Of a DNA stretch of 12,344 nt, positions 1 through 6,109 are shown piece after piece; position 1 is the stretch's first letter, and each line of letters starts with the position of its first letter. The translations under genes were made by a program, and so were the position numbers. The DNA is taken from contig DCMF01000069.1 in the NCBI GenBank assembly GCA_002321305.1, forward strand, positions 1-12,344. Direction: 5' to 3'. Under the pieces are notes generated by a model, which did not search any database, was not told where the DNA came from, and worked only from the letters and a program-made list of their open reading frames with translations. This DNA comes from Verrucomicrobia bacterium UBA1629. GTDB lineage: Bacteria; Verrucomicrobiota; Kiritimatiellia; RFP12; UBA1067.

Positions 1-19
1 TCGCTATTGCATGGCAGTG

Positions 20-50
20 ATTTACCATAGGGAATTTACCATAGGGAATT
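20..50. repeat. 14-bp tandem duplication (about 2.2 copies)
   Basis: TTTACCATAGGGAA occurs at 21-34 and again at 35-48 with no gap, and the period-14 match extends from 20 to 50. The primase stop codon (36-38) lies in the second copy. It may be a slippage product, an iteron-like pair or an assembly artefact at a contig end. Confidence 0.8.
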
Positions 51-1064
51 ATTCTTAGTACTAATATTGCCAACTGTATGTCCTGTATAATGATTCTTTC
101 CTTCTCCTGATTCAAAGGGGGAAGAGTGGGGGTGTCGGGGGCGGGAAGGGGGAAAAGGTCCTGAACAACACGAACTCGCCATCCGCCACTGCTGAAGTCC
201 CGCAACTGTCCTGAACATCTCGGCGGTCATCCCCGCCGCCAGCCAGTCCCGCAAGTCCTTCGTCGGCGGCGTGACGACCCTGTACGCAAGCCCCGTCCTC
301 CGCGCCAGCGTCTGCGCGCCCTCCGCCCCCGGCCTCCACGCCGTGCCGTCCGGCCTCGCCTTGTACCCGTCGTTGTCCGAGACGATCGTCATCCGCGTCG
401 CCATCAGCCTCGAGCACAGGGACTTCAGCGCATCCGCCCCGGTGTTGCAGCTCGACCTCCCGACGCACGGCAGGCCGACCGCGTATCCGGCGATGCAGTC
501 CGTCGCGCCCTCCACGACCACGACCTCGCGCCCCCTGACGCCGGCCTCGGACGTCTCCGGCAGTTCCAGGTCGGGGGCGTAGAAGAGCCCGTCCCTCGAT
601 CCGGCCACCGACCACTTGCGGCCTGTGCCGTACTCCCGGAGCCGGATGCCGACGCACCTGCCGTGTCCGTCCAGCATCGGGAACGCCCACGCGCCGTGGA
701 ACGCGCTCCGCCCGACGTTCAGCCGGTCGACGTCCGCCGCGCACATCTTCAGGTCGCGGGCGATCTCCAGGAGCGAGTCGAAGACGTCCCGCCCTTCGCC
801 CGGACACTCGAACTCCGCCCGGAAGCCCGCCATCGACGCCTCGGCGTCGAACAGCCTCGGACGGACGGGAGCCTGTTTCACGTAGGCAAACTGCCGACGT
901 GCCTGACGCTCACGCTCGAAATGGAACCATCCCCCGGACAGGCACGGGTTCGCGCTCTCGACCCTCATGCAGTGAACGACCGCGCCATCGTCCGACACGC
1001 CGCACCAGTCCCCATGCCCGCAGACGGGGCAGGGCTTACGCCTCGACACACGCCTCCAGCCCAT
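36..1064 (-). CDS. Zinc-finger/TOPRIM DNA primase
   Basis: The N-terminus has a zinc-ribbon-like set CPVCGHGDWC (12-21) with H31-C32 and C41, as in CHC2-type phage primases. A TOPRIM domain follows: VVVVEGATDC (181-190) with catalytic E185 and D189, then IVSDNDG (227-233) with the D-x-D pair. A PTKDLRDW segment (267-274) closes the domain, as is usual in phage primases. It would synthesise RNA primers. There is no helicase domain in the same chain; the SF2 helicase two genes upstream may serve that need. The start is ATG with GGGAGG upstream; a GTG one codon earlier is possible. Residues after about 290 are unlike the rest. The final 26 or so are encoded by AT-rich DNA, so the natural end may be replaced or shifted. 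A -1 frame would stop at 112. Confidence 0.8.
   Translation of the reverse strand: MGWRRVSRRKPCPVCGHGDWCGVSDDGAVVHCMRVESANPCLSGGWFHFERERQARRQFAYVKQAPVRPRLFDAEASMAGFRAEFECPGEGRDVFDSLLEIARDLKMCAADVDRLNVGRSAFHGAWAFPMLDGHGRCVGIRLREYGTGRKWSVAGSRDGLFYAPDLELPETSEAGVRGREVVVVEGATDCIAGYAVGLPCVGRSSCNTGADALKSLCSRLMATRMTIVSDNDGYKARPDGTAWRPGAEGAQTLARRTGLAYRVVTPPTKDLRDWLAAGMTAEMFRTVAGLQQWRMASSCCSGPFPPSRPRHPHSSPFESGEGKNHYTGHTVGNISTKNNSLW
117..152 (+). other. G-quadruplex motif on the plus strand
   Basis: Five G-runs occur here: 117-121, 128-132, 137-141, 143-145 and 148-152. Loops are six, four, one and two bases, which satisfies the usual G4 rule. The strand is the template for the primase gene, so a folded G4 could hinder RNA polymerase near the end of the operon. 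It marks the edge where GC content drops sharply. Confidence 0.6.
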
Positions 1065-1183
1065 CACGCGCCCCTCCCGAAGAACAGCTCGGCCTGACGC
1101 GCGATTTCCGCCGACACCTTCGGCCTCGCCGGGGCCTTCAGTTGCGTCCTTGGCGCTGTCGGGCGCACGGGACGGCGCGGCAT
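1064..1183 (-). CDS. C-terminal continuation of the Cys-rich gene, or small separate gene
   Basis: This frame is open through the region and, from an internal ATG, encodes 39 residues starting MPRRPVRPTAPRTQLKAPAR and ending with the helix SAEIARQAELFFGRGA. It ends TGATG, overlapping the primase start, a normal coupling in this operon. The internal ATG lacks a good ribosome site, so I think this is the true end of the upstream gene reached by a -1 shift, and not an independent gene. The entry covers only the part from that ATG. Confidence 0.35.
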   Translation of the reverse strand: MPRRPVRPTAPRTQLKAPARPKVSAEIARQAELFFGRGA

Positions 1184-1464
1184 CTTCGGTGGAATCGCGC
1201 CAGCCGCGCCAGGAAGCCCCGTAGGCGCGTCCGCGCGAACCGCAAGCGCGATACCCTGCCCCCGAAAGGAACGCTCACAGGGGCGCTCTGGCGCGGCTGT
1301 GGCGCATCCGGCATCCAGCCCGCCCTGCGCCACGCCTCGGCAACGCCATCGAGCGGGTGTTCGCACCCCTCTCCGTCCCGCGACTTGTCGCCCCAGAACC
1401 TCCCGAAAGCGTGGCGGCACACGGCCAAGACATCCGCCGGACAGTCTTCGCACCTCCGCGCCAT
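1138..1464 (-). CDS. Small Cys-rich protein, apparently frameshifted at its C-terminal half
   Basis: The ATG follows the helicase stop directly (TAA then ATG). Residues 1-60 look genuine: C5-x2-C8, C16, C34-x-H36 and the helix DGVAEAWRRAGWMPDAP suggest a small metal-binding domain. After a GGGGG run in the message (1259-1263) this frame becomes Arg-rich junk (RVSRLRFARTRLRGFLARLA) and ends at 1138. The -1 frame from the same point gives a more natural sequence that runs to a TGA at 1066-1064, touching the primase start. A one-base error, a real mutation, or a -1 ribosomal frameshift could explain it. The fused product would be about 133 aa. Without a shift, the annotated frame is 108 aa. Function is unknown. 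Confidence 0.55.
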   Translation of the reverse strand: MARRCEDCPADVLAVCRHAFGRFWGDKSRDGEGCEHPLDGVAEAWRRAGWMPDAPQPRQSAPVSVPFGGRVSRLRFARTRLRGFLARLARFHRRCRAVPCARQRQGRN

Positions 1465-3105
1465 TTACCACCCCTGCCTTTCGCGCATCCGCCCGATCAT
1501 CCGACCGGCCATGTCGTGGCGGAGCGGCATCGAGAACCCGCGCCGCTTCAGGAGCGCCGCCTGCTTCAGGGACGCCATGCCCTGCTGCACCCGTCGGAAG
1601 TACTCGTCGAGCAGCTGCTTGCCCTGCCCGTAGGGTATCTTCTCCGGATCGACGCCGATGCGCTCCAGCAGCACCTGCGACTGCTTCGGGCTGAAGCGCC
1701 GCCCCCTGTCCCATCCGCGCTCCGCGACGGGCGCAAGGTCCCACTGGTCGAACGGGTCGATCTTCGTCACGAGGAACTGCGCCCGCGCCAGGAGGCCCGC
1801 CCGCGTCGCCGCCTCGCGCCTCTTGCGCTCCGCGATCTCGGCCTTGACCCTCTCCAGCTCCTCCGACACGTCCACGGGCTTCCCGCCCTCCCGGACGCGC
1901 CGCGCCACCTCGGCCACCACATCCTCGTCGACGTTGCCGCCGAGGATGTCGGCCGAGCAGCACAGCTTGTGCCGGCCCGCGTTCCCGCAGAAGTCGACGA
2001 TCAGGCACGACGGCTTGGACGACGCGCGGATCGCCGCGCACCGCTCCGCCGCCGTCGGCAGGTCGCCCAGCCGCCCGGCGATCTCCTCGGCGGGCCTCGT
2101 CCCGCGCCCCGCCATCTGCGCGTAGAGCGCGCGGCTCTTCGTCGGGCGCGCCATCACCACGACCTGAACCCCCGCGTCGTCGAACCCCTCCGTCAGCACC
2201 CCGACGTTCACGACGAACTGCACCTTGCCCGCCCTGAACCGCCCCAGCGTCTCCCGCCGCTCGTCCCTGTCGGTCTTGCCGCACACCCACGCCGCGCTGT
2301 CGGGCCGGTAGCGGTTGATGATCTCGCAGAGCCTCTCCGCCTGCGCGACGGTCGCCGCGAAGACGATGGCCCTGCGCTCGCCGCAGACCTCCACCGTCGG
2401 CACGGCGACCCCCTGCAGGTTGCGCTCGTCCTCCATCACCTCGGCGAGCTCGCCCTGGTTGAGGTCGCCCGCCGTCGTCCTGACCCCGGAGAAGTCCAGC
2501 GTCCCGACCGTCACCATCTGCTGCTCGACGGGCACGAGCCAGCCGCCATTGATCGCGTCGAGGACGCCGTACTCATAGGCGACGGACTCGAACACCTGCC
2601 CCAGCGCGGCCTCGTCCGCGCGGTCGGGCGTGGCCGTCACGCCCAGCACCTTGCATTCGGGGTTCTGGCGGTACCAGTCCACGCACCGCCTGTACGTGCC
2701 GGCCGTCGCGTGGTGCGCCTCGTCGATCACCACGAGCCCGAAGTCCTGCGGGTCGAACTTGCTCATCCGACCGCCCCCGTCGCCGCCCGCGCACTGCGTC
2801 TGCACGGTCGACACCACCACGGGCGGCATCTCGCCGAAGTACGGCGTGACATGGTACTCGCCCATCTCGACCTGCGCCTCCAGCCCCGTCACGCGCCGGA
2901 TCTTGTCCGCCGCCTGCACGATCAGCTCCTCGCGGTGCGCCAGCACCATCGCACGCTTCCCCATGTCGTGCATCCGGCGGATGACCTCGGAAAACAGCAC
3001 CGTCTTCCCGAGCCCCGTCGGCAGCACGGCAAGCGTCGAGGAATGCTCCGCAAACTCGCGGAACACGCCCTCGGCCGCCGCCTCCTGATAGTCCCTCAGC
3101 CTCAT
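1465..3105 (-). CDS. SF2 DEAH-box helicase
   Basis: The 546-residue protein starts at an ATG with AAGGAGG seven bases upstream; the longer frame from 3246 includes shadow sequence. All core motifs are present: LRDYQ near the start, PTGLGKT (I, 29-35), LAHREEL (Ia, 55-61), STVQT (Ib, 99-103), DEAHH (II, 128-132), VTATP (III, 156-160), IVFA (IV), NVGVLTEGFDD (V, 300-310) and QMAGRGTR (VI, 330-337). This makes it an ATP-driven SF2 translocase of the type common in phages, similar in motif style to UvsW/RAD25-like enzymes. A DFCGN segment and CC pair (371-383) lie after the core. The C-terminal 130 residues are helical and basic, with no named domain. With the primase downstream it probably supplies strand opening for replication or recombination. 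Confidence 0.9.
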   Translation of the reverse strand: MRLRDYQEAAAEGVFREFAEHSSTLAVLPTGLGKTVLFSEVIRRMHDMGKRAMVLAHREELIVQAADKIRRVTGLEAQVEMGEYHVTPYFGEMPPVVVSTVQTQCAGGDGGGRMSKFDPQDFGLVVIDEAHHATAGTYRRCVDWYRQNPECKVLGVTATPDRADEAALGQVFESVAYEYGVLDAINGGWLVPVEQQMVTVGTLDFSGVRTTAGDLNQGELAEVMEDERNLQGVAVPTVEVCGERRAIVFAATVAQAERLCEIINRYRPDSAAWVCGKTDRDERRETLGRFRAGKVQFVVNVGVLTEGFDDAGVQVVVMARPTKSRALYAQMAGRGTRPAEEIAGRLGDLPTAAERCAAIRASSKPSCLIVDFCGNAGRHKLCCSADILGGNVDEDVVAEVARRVREGGKPVDVSEELERVKAEIAERKRREAATRAGLLARAQFLVTKIDPFDQWDLAPVAERGWDRGRRFSPKQSQVLLERIGVDPEKIPYGQGKQLLDEYFRRVQQGMASLKQAALLKRRGFSMPLRHDMAGRMIGRMRERQGW

Positions 3106-3563
3106 TGCGCCACCTCCTTCCGCCGATAGTGCGAACAGACATCCGCGTAGTCGGGGGTTGCGAATGCGTGAGCCGTGCAACTCACGACAACCATCGTCTC
3201 GCCCGTGTCGAAGTCGATTTCTTGCTGCCGGAACCCGCAGAAACATCTGCAGGTGTCACAGCTGCGTCCGCCGGGCGTCTCGACCGAGAACGTCTCTCCG
3301 ACGGCACTCTCATAATACGCGACCTTGCTTTTCGGCCATGCCGAGCGGATCGTGCAGAACGGAATCCGCAGGTTGCCGAGAAAGATCAGCTGGATGTACC
3401 TGCCGTGCCTCAGCGGATACCGCCCCCCGACATAGGCCGTGTCGTAGTCCAGAAGCTCCTTCGGCGTGCGCGCGTCAATGTCGATCGGGCGCACAGCAAG
3501 GAGTTCGCCAGAAGTCTGCCCATGCAGCTTCGGATAGTCATGACTGAATCGGATCGTCCTCAT
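3102..3563 (-). CDS. Conserved-looking protein, possible ASCH/PUA-like fold plus Cys-rich tail
   Basis: From the ATG at 3563, which has GGGAGG upstream and overlaps the previous stop, the protein has 153 residues. The first 96 residues begin MRTIRFSHDYPKLHG and include LLAVRPIDID, YDTAYVGGRYPLRHGRYIQL, IPFCTIR and YYESAVGETFSVE. This is the pattern of a small beta-rich domain I associate with ASCH/PUA-like phage proteins, thought to bind RNA or modified nucleotides. The tail holds C102, C105, C107, C109, C129 and C143, and ends CSHYRRKE, a layout typical of a structural metal site. The domain name is tentative. A six-residue longer start exists at 3581 but lacks a better ribosome site. The helicase gene overlaps its stop. 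Confidence 0.65.
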   Translation of the reverse strand: MRTIRFSHDYPKLHGQTSGELLAVRPIDIDARTPKELLDYDTAYVGGRYPLRHGRYIQLIFLGNLRIPFCTIRSAWPKSKVAYYESAVGETFSVETPGGRSCDTCRCFCGFRQQEIDFDTGETMVVVSCTAHAFATPDYADVCSHYRRKEVAQ

Positions 3564-4132
3564 GCGTTCGCCTCCCGCCATTCCCTGCGCTCGGCGAACA
3601 GCTCCGCCGCGTAGGCCCGCTGCGACGCCGTGAGGTTGTCCGCGCAGTACGGCGAGGCGTGGTCGACCTTGCGCATCCAGCGCGGCTTGCGCCCGTGCTT
3701 CAGGTACGCCGCGAGCGCGTCGAGGTCGAGGTCGCGGAGCCTCGCCGTCCGCGCCGCCGCCTTCAGCCGCGCCCGGCGCTCGCGCTGCTTCCGCGCCATG
3801 CGCTTCCTGTACTCGTCGCCACCCTCCTCGCGCCTGCGGCGCGCGAGCGCGAGCATCCTCTCCTTCCCCCCGCCGAACCAGTACACCTCAGCCGCGCGCG
3901 CGGCGATCTCGGCCTTGTGCGTCCGAATGTATTCGGCGTCGTAGGCCGTTCGCCTGCCGCTGGCCCTGTATTTGCGCATCCTCCGAGCCGCGTCCGCCCG
4001 GCACTTCGCAAGGTTTTTGCGGTAGTGCTTCTTTGCGGCCTTGAGGTTCGCCGCTCGCCGTTTTCCCATGAATTCGGGATCGATGGAGGCGCGCTCCTTG
4101 ATCCGCTCCCATGCCGTCTTCTTGTCCTTCAT
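3560..4132 (-). CDS. Very basic hypothetical protein, 190 aa
   Basis: The ATG at 4132 follows ACGAAAGGA, and the TGA overlaps the start of the next gene (ATGA), so the frame is well supported as a gene. The protein is rich in Arg, Lys and Ala and looks almost wholly helical. KHYRKNLAKCRADAARRMRK and YIRTHKAEIAARA resemble the basic helical N-terminal arms found on some phage HNH nucleases, yet no HNH or other catalytic motif follows. Residues 150-165 contain WMRKVDHASPYC. Part of the Arg content comes from high GC. Nucleic-acid binding is a fair guess, and nothing more specific can be said. A run of ten A residues in the message, beginning with the last base of the upstream stop, lies about 30 bases ahead of this start. 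Confidence 0.65.
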   Translation of the reverse strand: MKDKKTAWERIKERASIDPEFMGKRRAANLKAAKKHYRKNLAKCRADAARRMRKYRASGRRTAYDAEYIRTHKAEIAARAAEVYWFGGGKERMLALARRRREEGGDEYRKRMARKQRERRARLKAAARTARLRDLDLDALAAYLKHGRKPRWMRKVDHASPYCADNLTASQRAYAAELFAERREWREANA

Positions 4133-4169
4133 CTGCCCTGTCCTTTCGTTTTCGCCGTCGTTTTTTTTT

Positions 4170-5156
4170 TCAGCCCTCGGCCTTGAACTCCTTCGGGTTG
4201 TTTTCGTACTGCATCTTCGTCTGGTACCCGGCCTCGCGGCACGCCCTGCACCCCGTCCCCTGGCACATCCGGCACACGCAGTGCGGCTTCGCGAACTTCA
4301 CCGCGTTGACGACGTTCTCCAGCTCCATCAGGTTGTGGTTGTCGAGCCGCAGCGTCGAGACGTCCCGCGACTCGATCGCGCCCTTCAGGAGACGCGCCGC
4401 GCCCCGCAGCATGCTCTCCAGCCTGTCGCGCGCGGTGTCCTCCGCGAACGCCCCCAGGATCTCCTGCGGAATCTGGACGCCGTACCTGTCCCTCGGCCAG
4501 TCCACGATCTCCGACGACTTCCCCTCCGGACGCTCCGGGGCGGTCAGCGCGGGAGGGCGCACGGGCGCGACGACAGGCGCGGAGCATTGCGTCTTTGATA
4601 CAATGCTCCGGCTCGGCCGGACGGGGAACGACCTCCCGTCTTTCCCGACCAGCCTCGTCGGCCTGACAGGCGCGGAGCATTGCGTCTTTGATGCAATGTT
4701 CCCACCTCGCGCCATCTCTATCTCGGCCAGTTTCTCCCGTACGAAACGATCCCCTGTAGGCCGCGACACGCCGCACTTTTCCGCGAGGTTTCCGCCCGTC
4801 GGCGTCCCTCCGAATATCGCCTCGCGCCGCTCCCACACCATCATGAGGAAGTGCTGCACGTCCGCCCTCGTCGGCCGCTTCCCCTGCCTGTTGTTCGCCG
4901 TGCCGCCGAACATAACGGCGTCGTCCTCCGTCCCCTTGCGCACGTCGGCCGAAATCACCGTCCGTCCGTTCCGTCTCGCCGCAGCCACGCGATGGAACCC
5001 GTCGGCCAGCCAGTACGTCGTCCCGTCCGTGAACACCGTCACCTCCGGGAACTGCGCCCCGTCGGCCATCGCCTCCGCGTAGTTGCCCACCGTGTCGATG
5101 TCCGTTTCCGCTCGCGTCTGGAGCGACATGTCGAGGTCGTCTATCTTGATTCGCAT
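4170..5156 (-). CDS. ParB-fold (ParB/Srx-like) DNA-binding protein with zinc motif
   Basis: Residues 1-75 carry a ParB/Srx-type domain: an opening beta segment (MRIKIDDLDM), then YWLADGFHRVAAAR (48-61), matching the GxHR motif with a Phe. A helix-turn-helix-like segment lies at 120-143 (GNLAEKCGVSRPTGDRFVRE). Residues 150-212 are a Pro-rich linker in which SKTQCSAPV occurs twice, 31 residues apart, encoded by two palindromic DNA repeats. The C-terminus has a DnaJ-type Cys set CVCRMCQGTGCRAC (293-306) likely to bind zinc. I chose the ATG at 5156 because AAAGG lies eight bases before it; a TTG six codons upstream is possible. Such ParB-fold proteins in phages act in regulation, partition or as nucleases, and the sequence does not decide which. 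It is separate from the larger ParB-family gene at 8584-10110. Confidence 0.75.
   Translation of the reverse strand: MRIKIDDLDMSLQTRAETDIDTVGNYAEAMADGAQFPEVTVFTDGTTYWLADGFHRVAAARRNGRTVISADVRKGTEDDAVMFGGTANNRQGKRPTRADVQHFLMMVWERREAIFGGTPTGGNLAEKCGVSRPTGDRFVREKLAEIEMARGGNIASKTQCSAPVRPTRLVGKDGRSFPVRPSRSIVSKTQCSAPVVAPVRPPALTAPERPEGKSSEIVDWPRDRYGVQIPQEILGAFAEDTARDRLESMLRGAARLLKGAIESRDVSTLRLDNHNLMELENVVNAVKFAKPHCVCRMCQGTGCRACREAGYQTKMQYENNPKEFKAEG
4572..4609. repeat. Palindromic dispersed-type repeat, unit 1
   Basis: This 38-base unit begins GACAGGCGC and contains the perfect 9-bp arms GGAGCATTG and CAATGCTCC around an 11-base loop. It is inside the Pro-rich linker of the ParB-fold gene and stays in frame. 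It matches the unit at 4665-4702 at 36 of 38 positions. Confidence 0.75.
4665..4702. repeat. Palindromic dispersed-type repeat, unit 2
   Basis: This is the second copy, 93 bases (31 codons) from the first. Its two differences change the stem. One adds a tenth G-C pair beside the loop, and the other turns one pair into a mismatch in the message and a G-T wobble on the plus strand. Pairing is thus mostly preserved despite change, which hints at selection for the hairpin or recent insertion of related copies. Confidence 0.75.
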
Positions 5157-5175
5157 TTCCTTCGCCTTTCGCAAT

Positions 5176-5217
5176 GGCCCCTGCCCCTCCGCTCCTATGC
5201 GCGGAAGGGCAGAGGCC
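5176..5217 (-). ncRNA. Intercistronic mRNA hairpin, 17-bp stem
   Basis: The arms at 5176-5192 and 5201-5217 pair along all 17 positions in minus-strand RNA, with two G-U wobbles. The loop is eight bases (GCAUAGGA). On plus-strand RNA the same two positions would be C-A mismatches, so the structure favours the message sense. It begins four bases after the upstream stop and ends shortly before the AAAGG site of the next gene. No U-run follows, so it is more likely a stabilising, processing or translation-control element than a terminator. Confidence 0.6.
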
Positions 5218-5221
5218 TTGT

Positions 5222-6088
5222 TTACCCCATCATGCCATCCCGGATCGTCCGGAACAGCCGTTGCACGTCGGCGGGCGCGAACTGGTCGGGATCCCTGCCC
5301 TCCGCCGCCTTGTCAAACAGCCCGAACCACCGCTCGTCGTGCTTCGCGCTCGAATACGTCTCGCCCAGCAGCGAGCAGAAGTACTGGAACGCCCCGTCGC
5401 ACGTCTGCGGATAGTCCGCCCACGGCTCCGGCCCGTCCGCCTCCGCCGCAGGAGCGGGGCGGGAAGGGGCCGCCACGGCCGCCGCAGGGCGCGCGGGTGC
5501 ATTCACCCCGCCCTGCGCCGGAACGCCCGCAGAGCCGCCCTGCGGCTTCTGCACGGACGGCGACCCGACCTTCTTTGGTGTGGCGGCGAAAAGAGCCTTG
5601 GCCTTCGTCCCCCATTTCGCCATCAGCGACGACTTGTCCGCGCTCGCTCCGTCCGGCACATATGCCTTGCGCCCTCCGGCCCTTGGCCTGTTCGGGTCGT
5701 GGACGAAGATGCTCTGGTTGCCGTTCTCGTCGGTCTTGAAGTTCAGCTCGACCTCCCCGACCGCCACGAGATTCCCGAACGGCGTCCCGTTCGCGTCCGG
5801 CGACTGGAACCAGTAGAAGTCGTCGAACGACCTCGGCTCCCAGCCTTTCGCCCATTCGCGGATTCCCGCGATCGTCCTCTCGTTGAACGCCCCGTCGTTG
5901 CTCGTCAGCCAGTGCCGCTTCAGGACTTCCCAGTCATAGCCGTTGTCCTTCTTGTACCACTGCCCGCTCGCCGGGTCCTTCACCATGAAGCGGACGTCAA
6001 GGATCAGCCGCCCGTCCTTCTCGTAGCAGCTCGCCGTCGTCGGCCTGCCGACGTACGTCCCGTCGGGGATTCCGTAACTGTATGCCAT
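5222..6088 (-). CDS. Putative single-stranded-DNA-binding / DUF669-like phage protein
   Basis: The start is the ATG 21 bases after the ATPase stop, behind AAAGGAGG. Residues 7-60 (IPDGTYVGRPTTASC, then LILDVRFMVKDPASGQWYKK) and 105-130 (GNLVAVGEVELNF and IFVHDPNRPR) look like beta strands of an OB-type or related fold. Residues 60-95 are helical and aromatic-rich. Residues 163-220 are a Pro/Ala/Gly linker, and the C-terminal 60 residues are a small helical region that may contact partners. SSB-like and DUF669-type proteins often sit beside Sak4-like ATPases and exonucleases in phages, and the linker-plus-tail layout is common to SSBs. I infer the role from this layout and the neighbours; no diagnostic motif proves it. 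The protein does not end in the acidic tail usual for bacterial SSB. Confidence 0.55.
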   Translation of the reverse strand: MAYSYGIPDGTYVGRPTTASCYEKDGRLILDVRFMVKDPASGQWYKKDNGYDWEVLKRHWLTSNDGAFNERTIAGIREWAKGWEPRSFDDFYWFQSPDANGTPFGNLVAVGEVELNFKTDENGNQSIFVHDPNRPRAGGRKAYVPDGASADKSSLMAKWGTKAKALFAATPKKVGSPSVQKPQGGSAGVPAQGGVNAPARPAAAVAAPSRPAPAAEADGPEPWADYPQTCDGAFQYFCSLLGETYSSAKHDERWFGLFDKAAEGRDPDQFAPADVQRLFRTIRDGMMG

Positions 6089-6109
6089 CTCGTCTTCCTC
6101 CTTTCCCGT

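Noticed and set aside
86..91. TATAAT on the plus strand, a possible promoter
   Set aside because: No -35 element at a suitable distance (TTGCCA is only 13 bases upstream) and no plus-strand gene downstream.
112..807. Minus-strand -1 frame across the primase as a separate gene
   Set aside because: Most of it is off-frame Arg/Gly-rich sequence; only its last 25 or so codons could matter, as an alternative end to the primase.
1064..2290. A 408-codon minus-strand frame covering the helicase end
   Set aside because: Upstream of about 1290 it is the shadow of the helicase and the Cys-rich gene; only its last part is considered real.
1357..3129. Long plus-strand frame (590 codons), and similar ones at 5174-7261 and 10876-12336
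   Set aside because: They lie antisense to well-supported genes, have Arg/His/Leu/Pro-rich makeup typical of off-frame GC-rich DNA, and show no known motifs.
4161..4170. Run of ten T on the plus strand as an intrinsic terminator
   Set aside because: In the message it is a run of A beginning with the last base of a stop codon; a plus-strand terminator would need plus-strand transcription and a preceding stem, and neither is supported.
4572..4702. CRISPR array
   Set aside because: Only two repeats with a single spacer-like interval, inside a coding frame; the Cas4-like nuclease has no cas1 or cas2 nearby.
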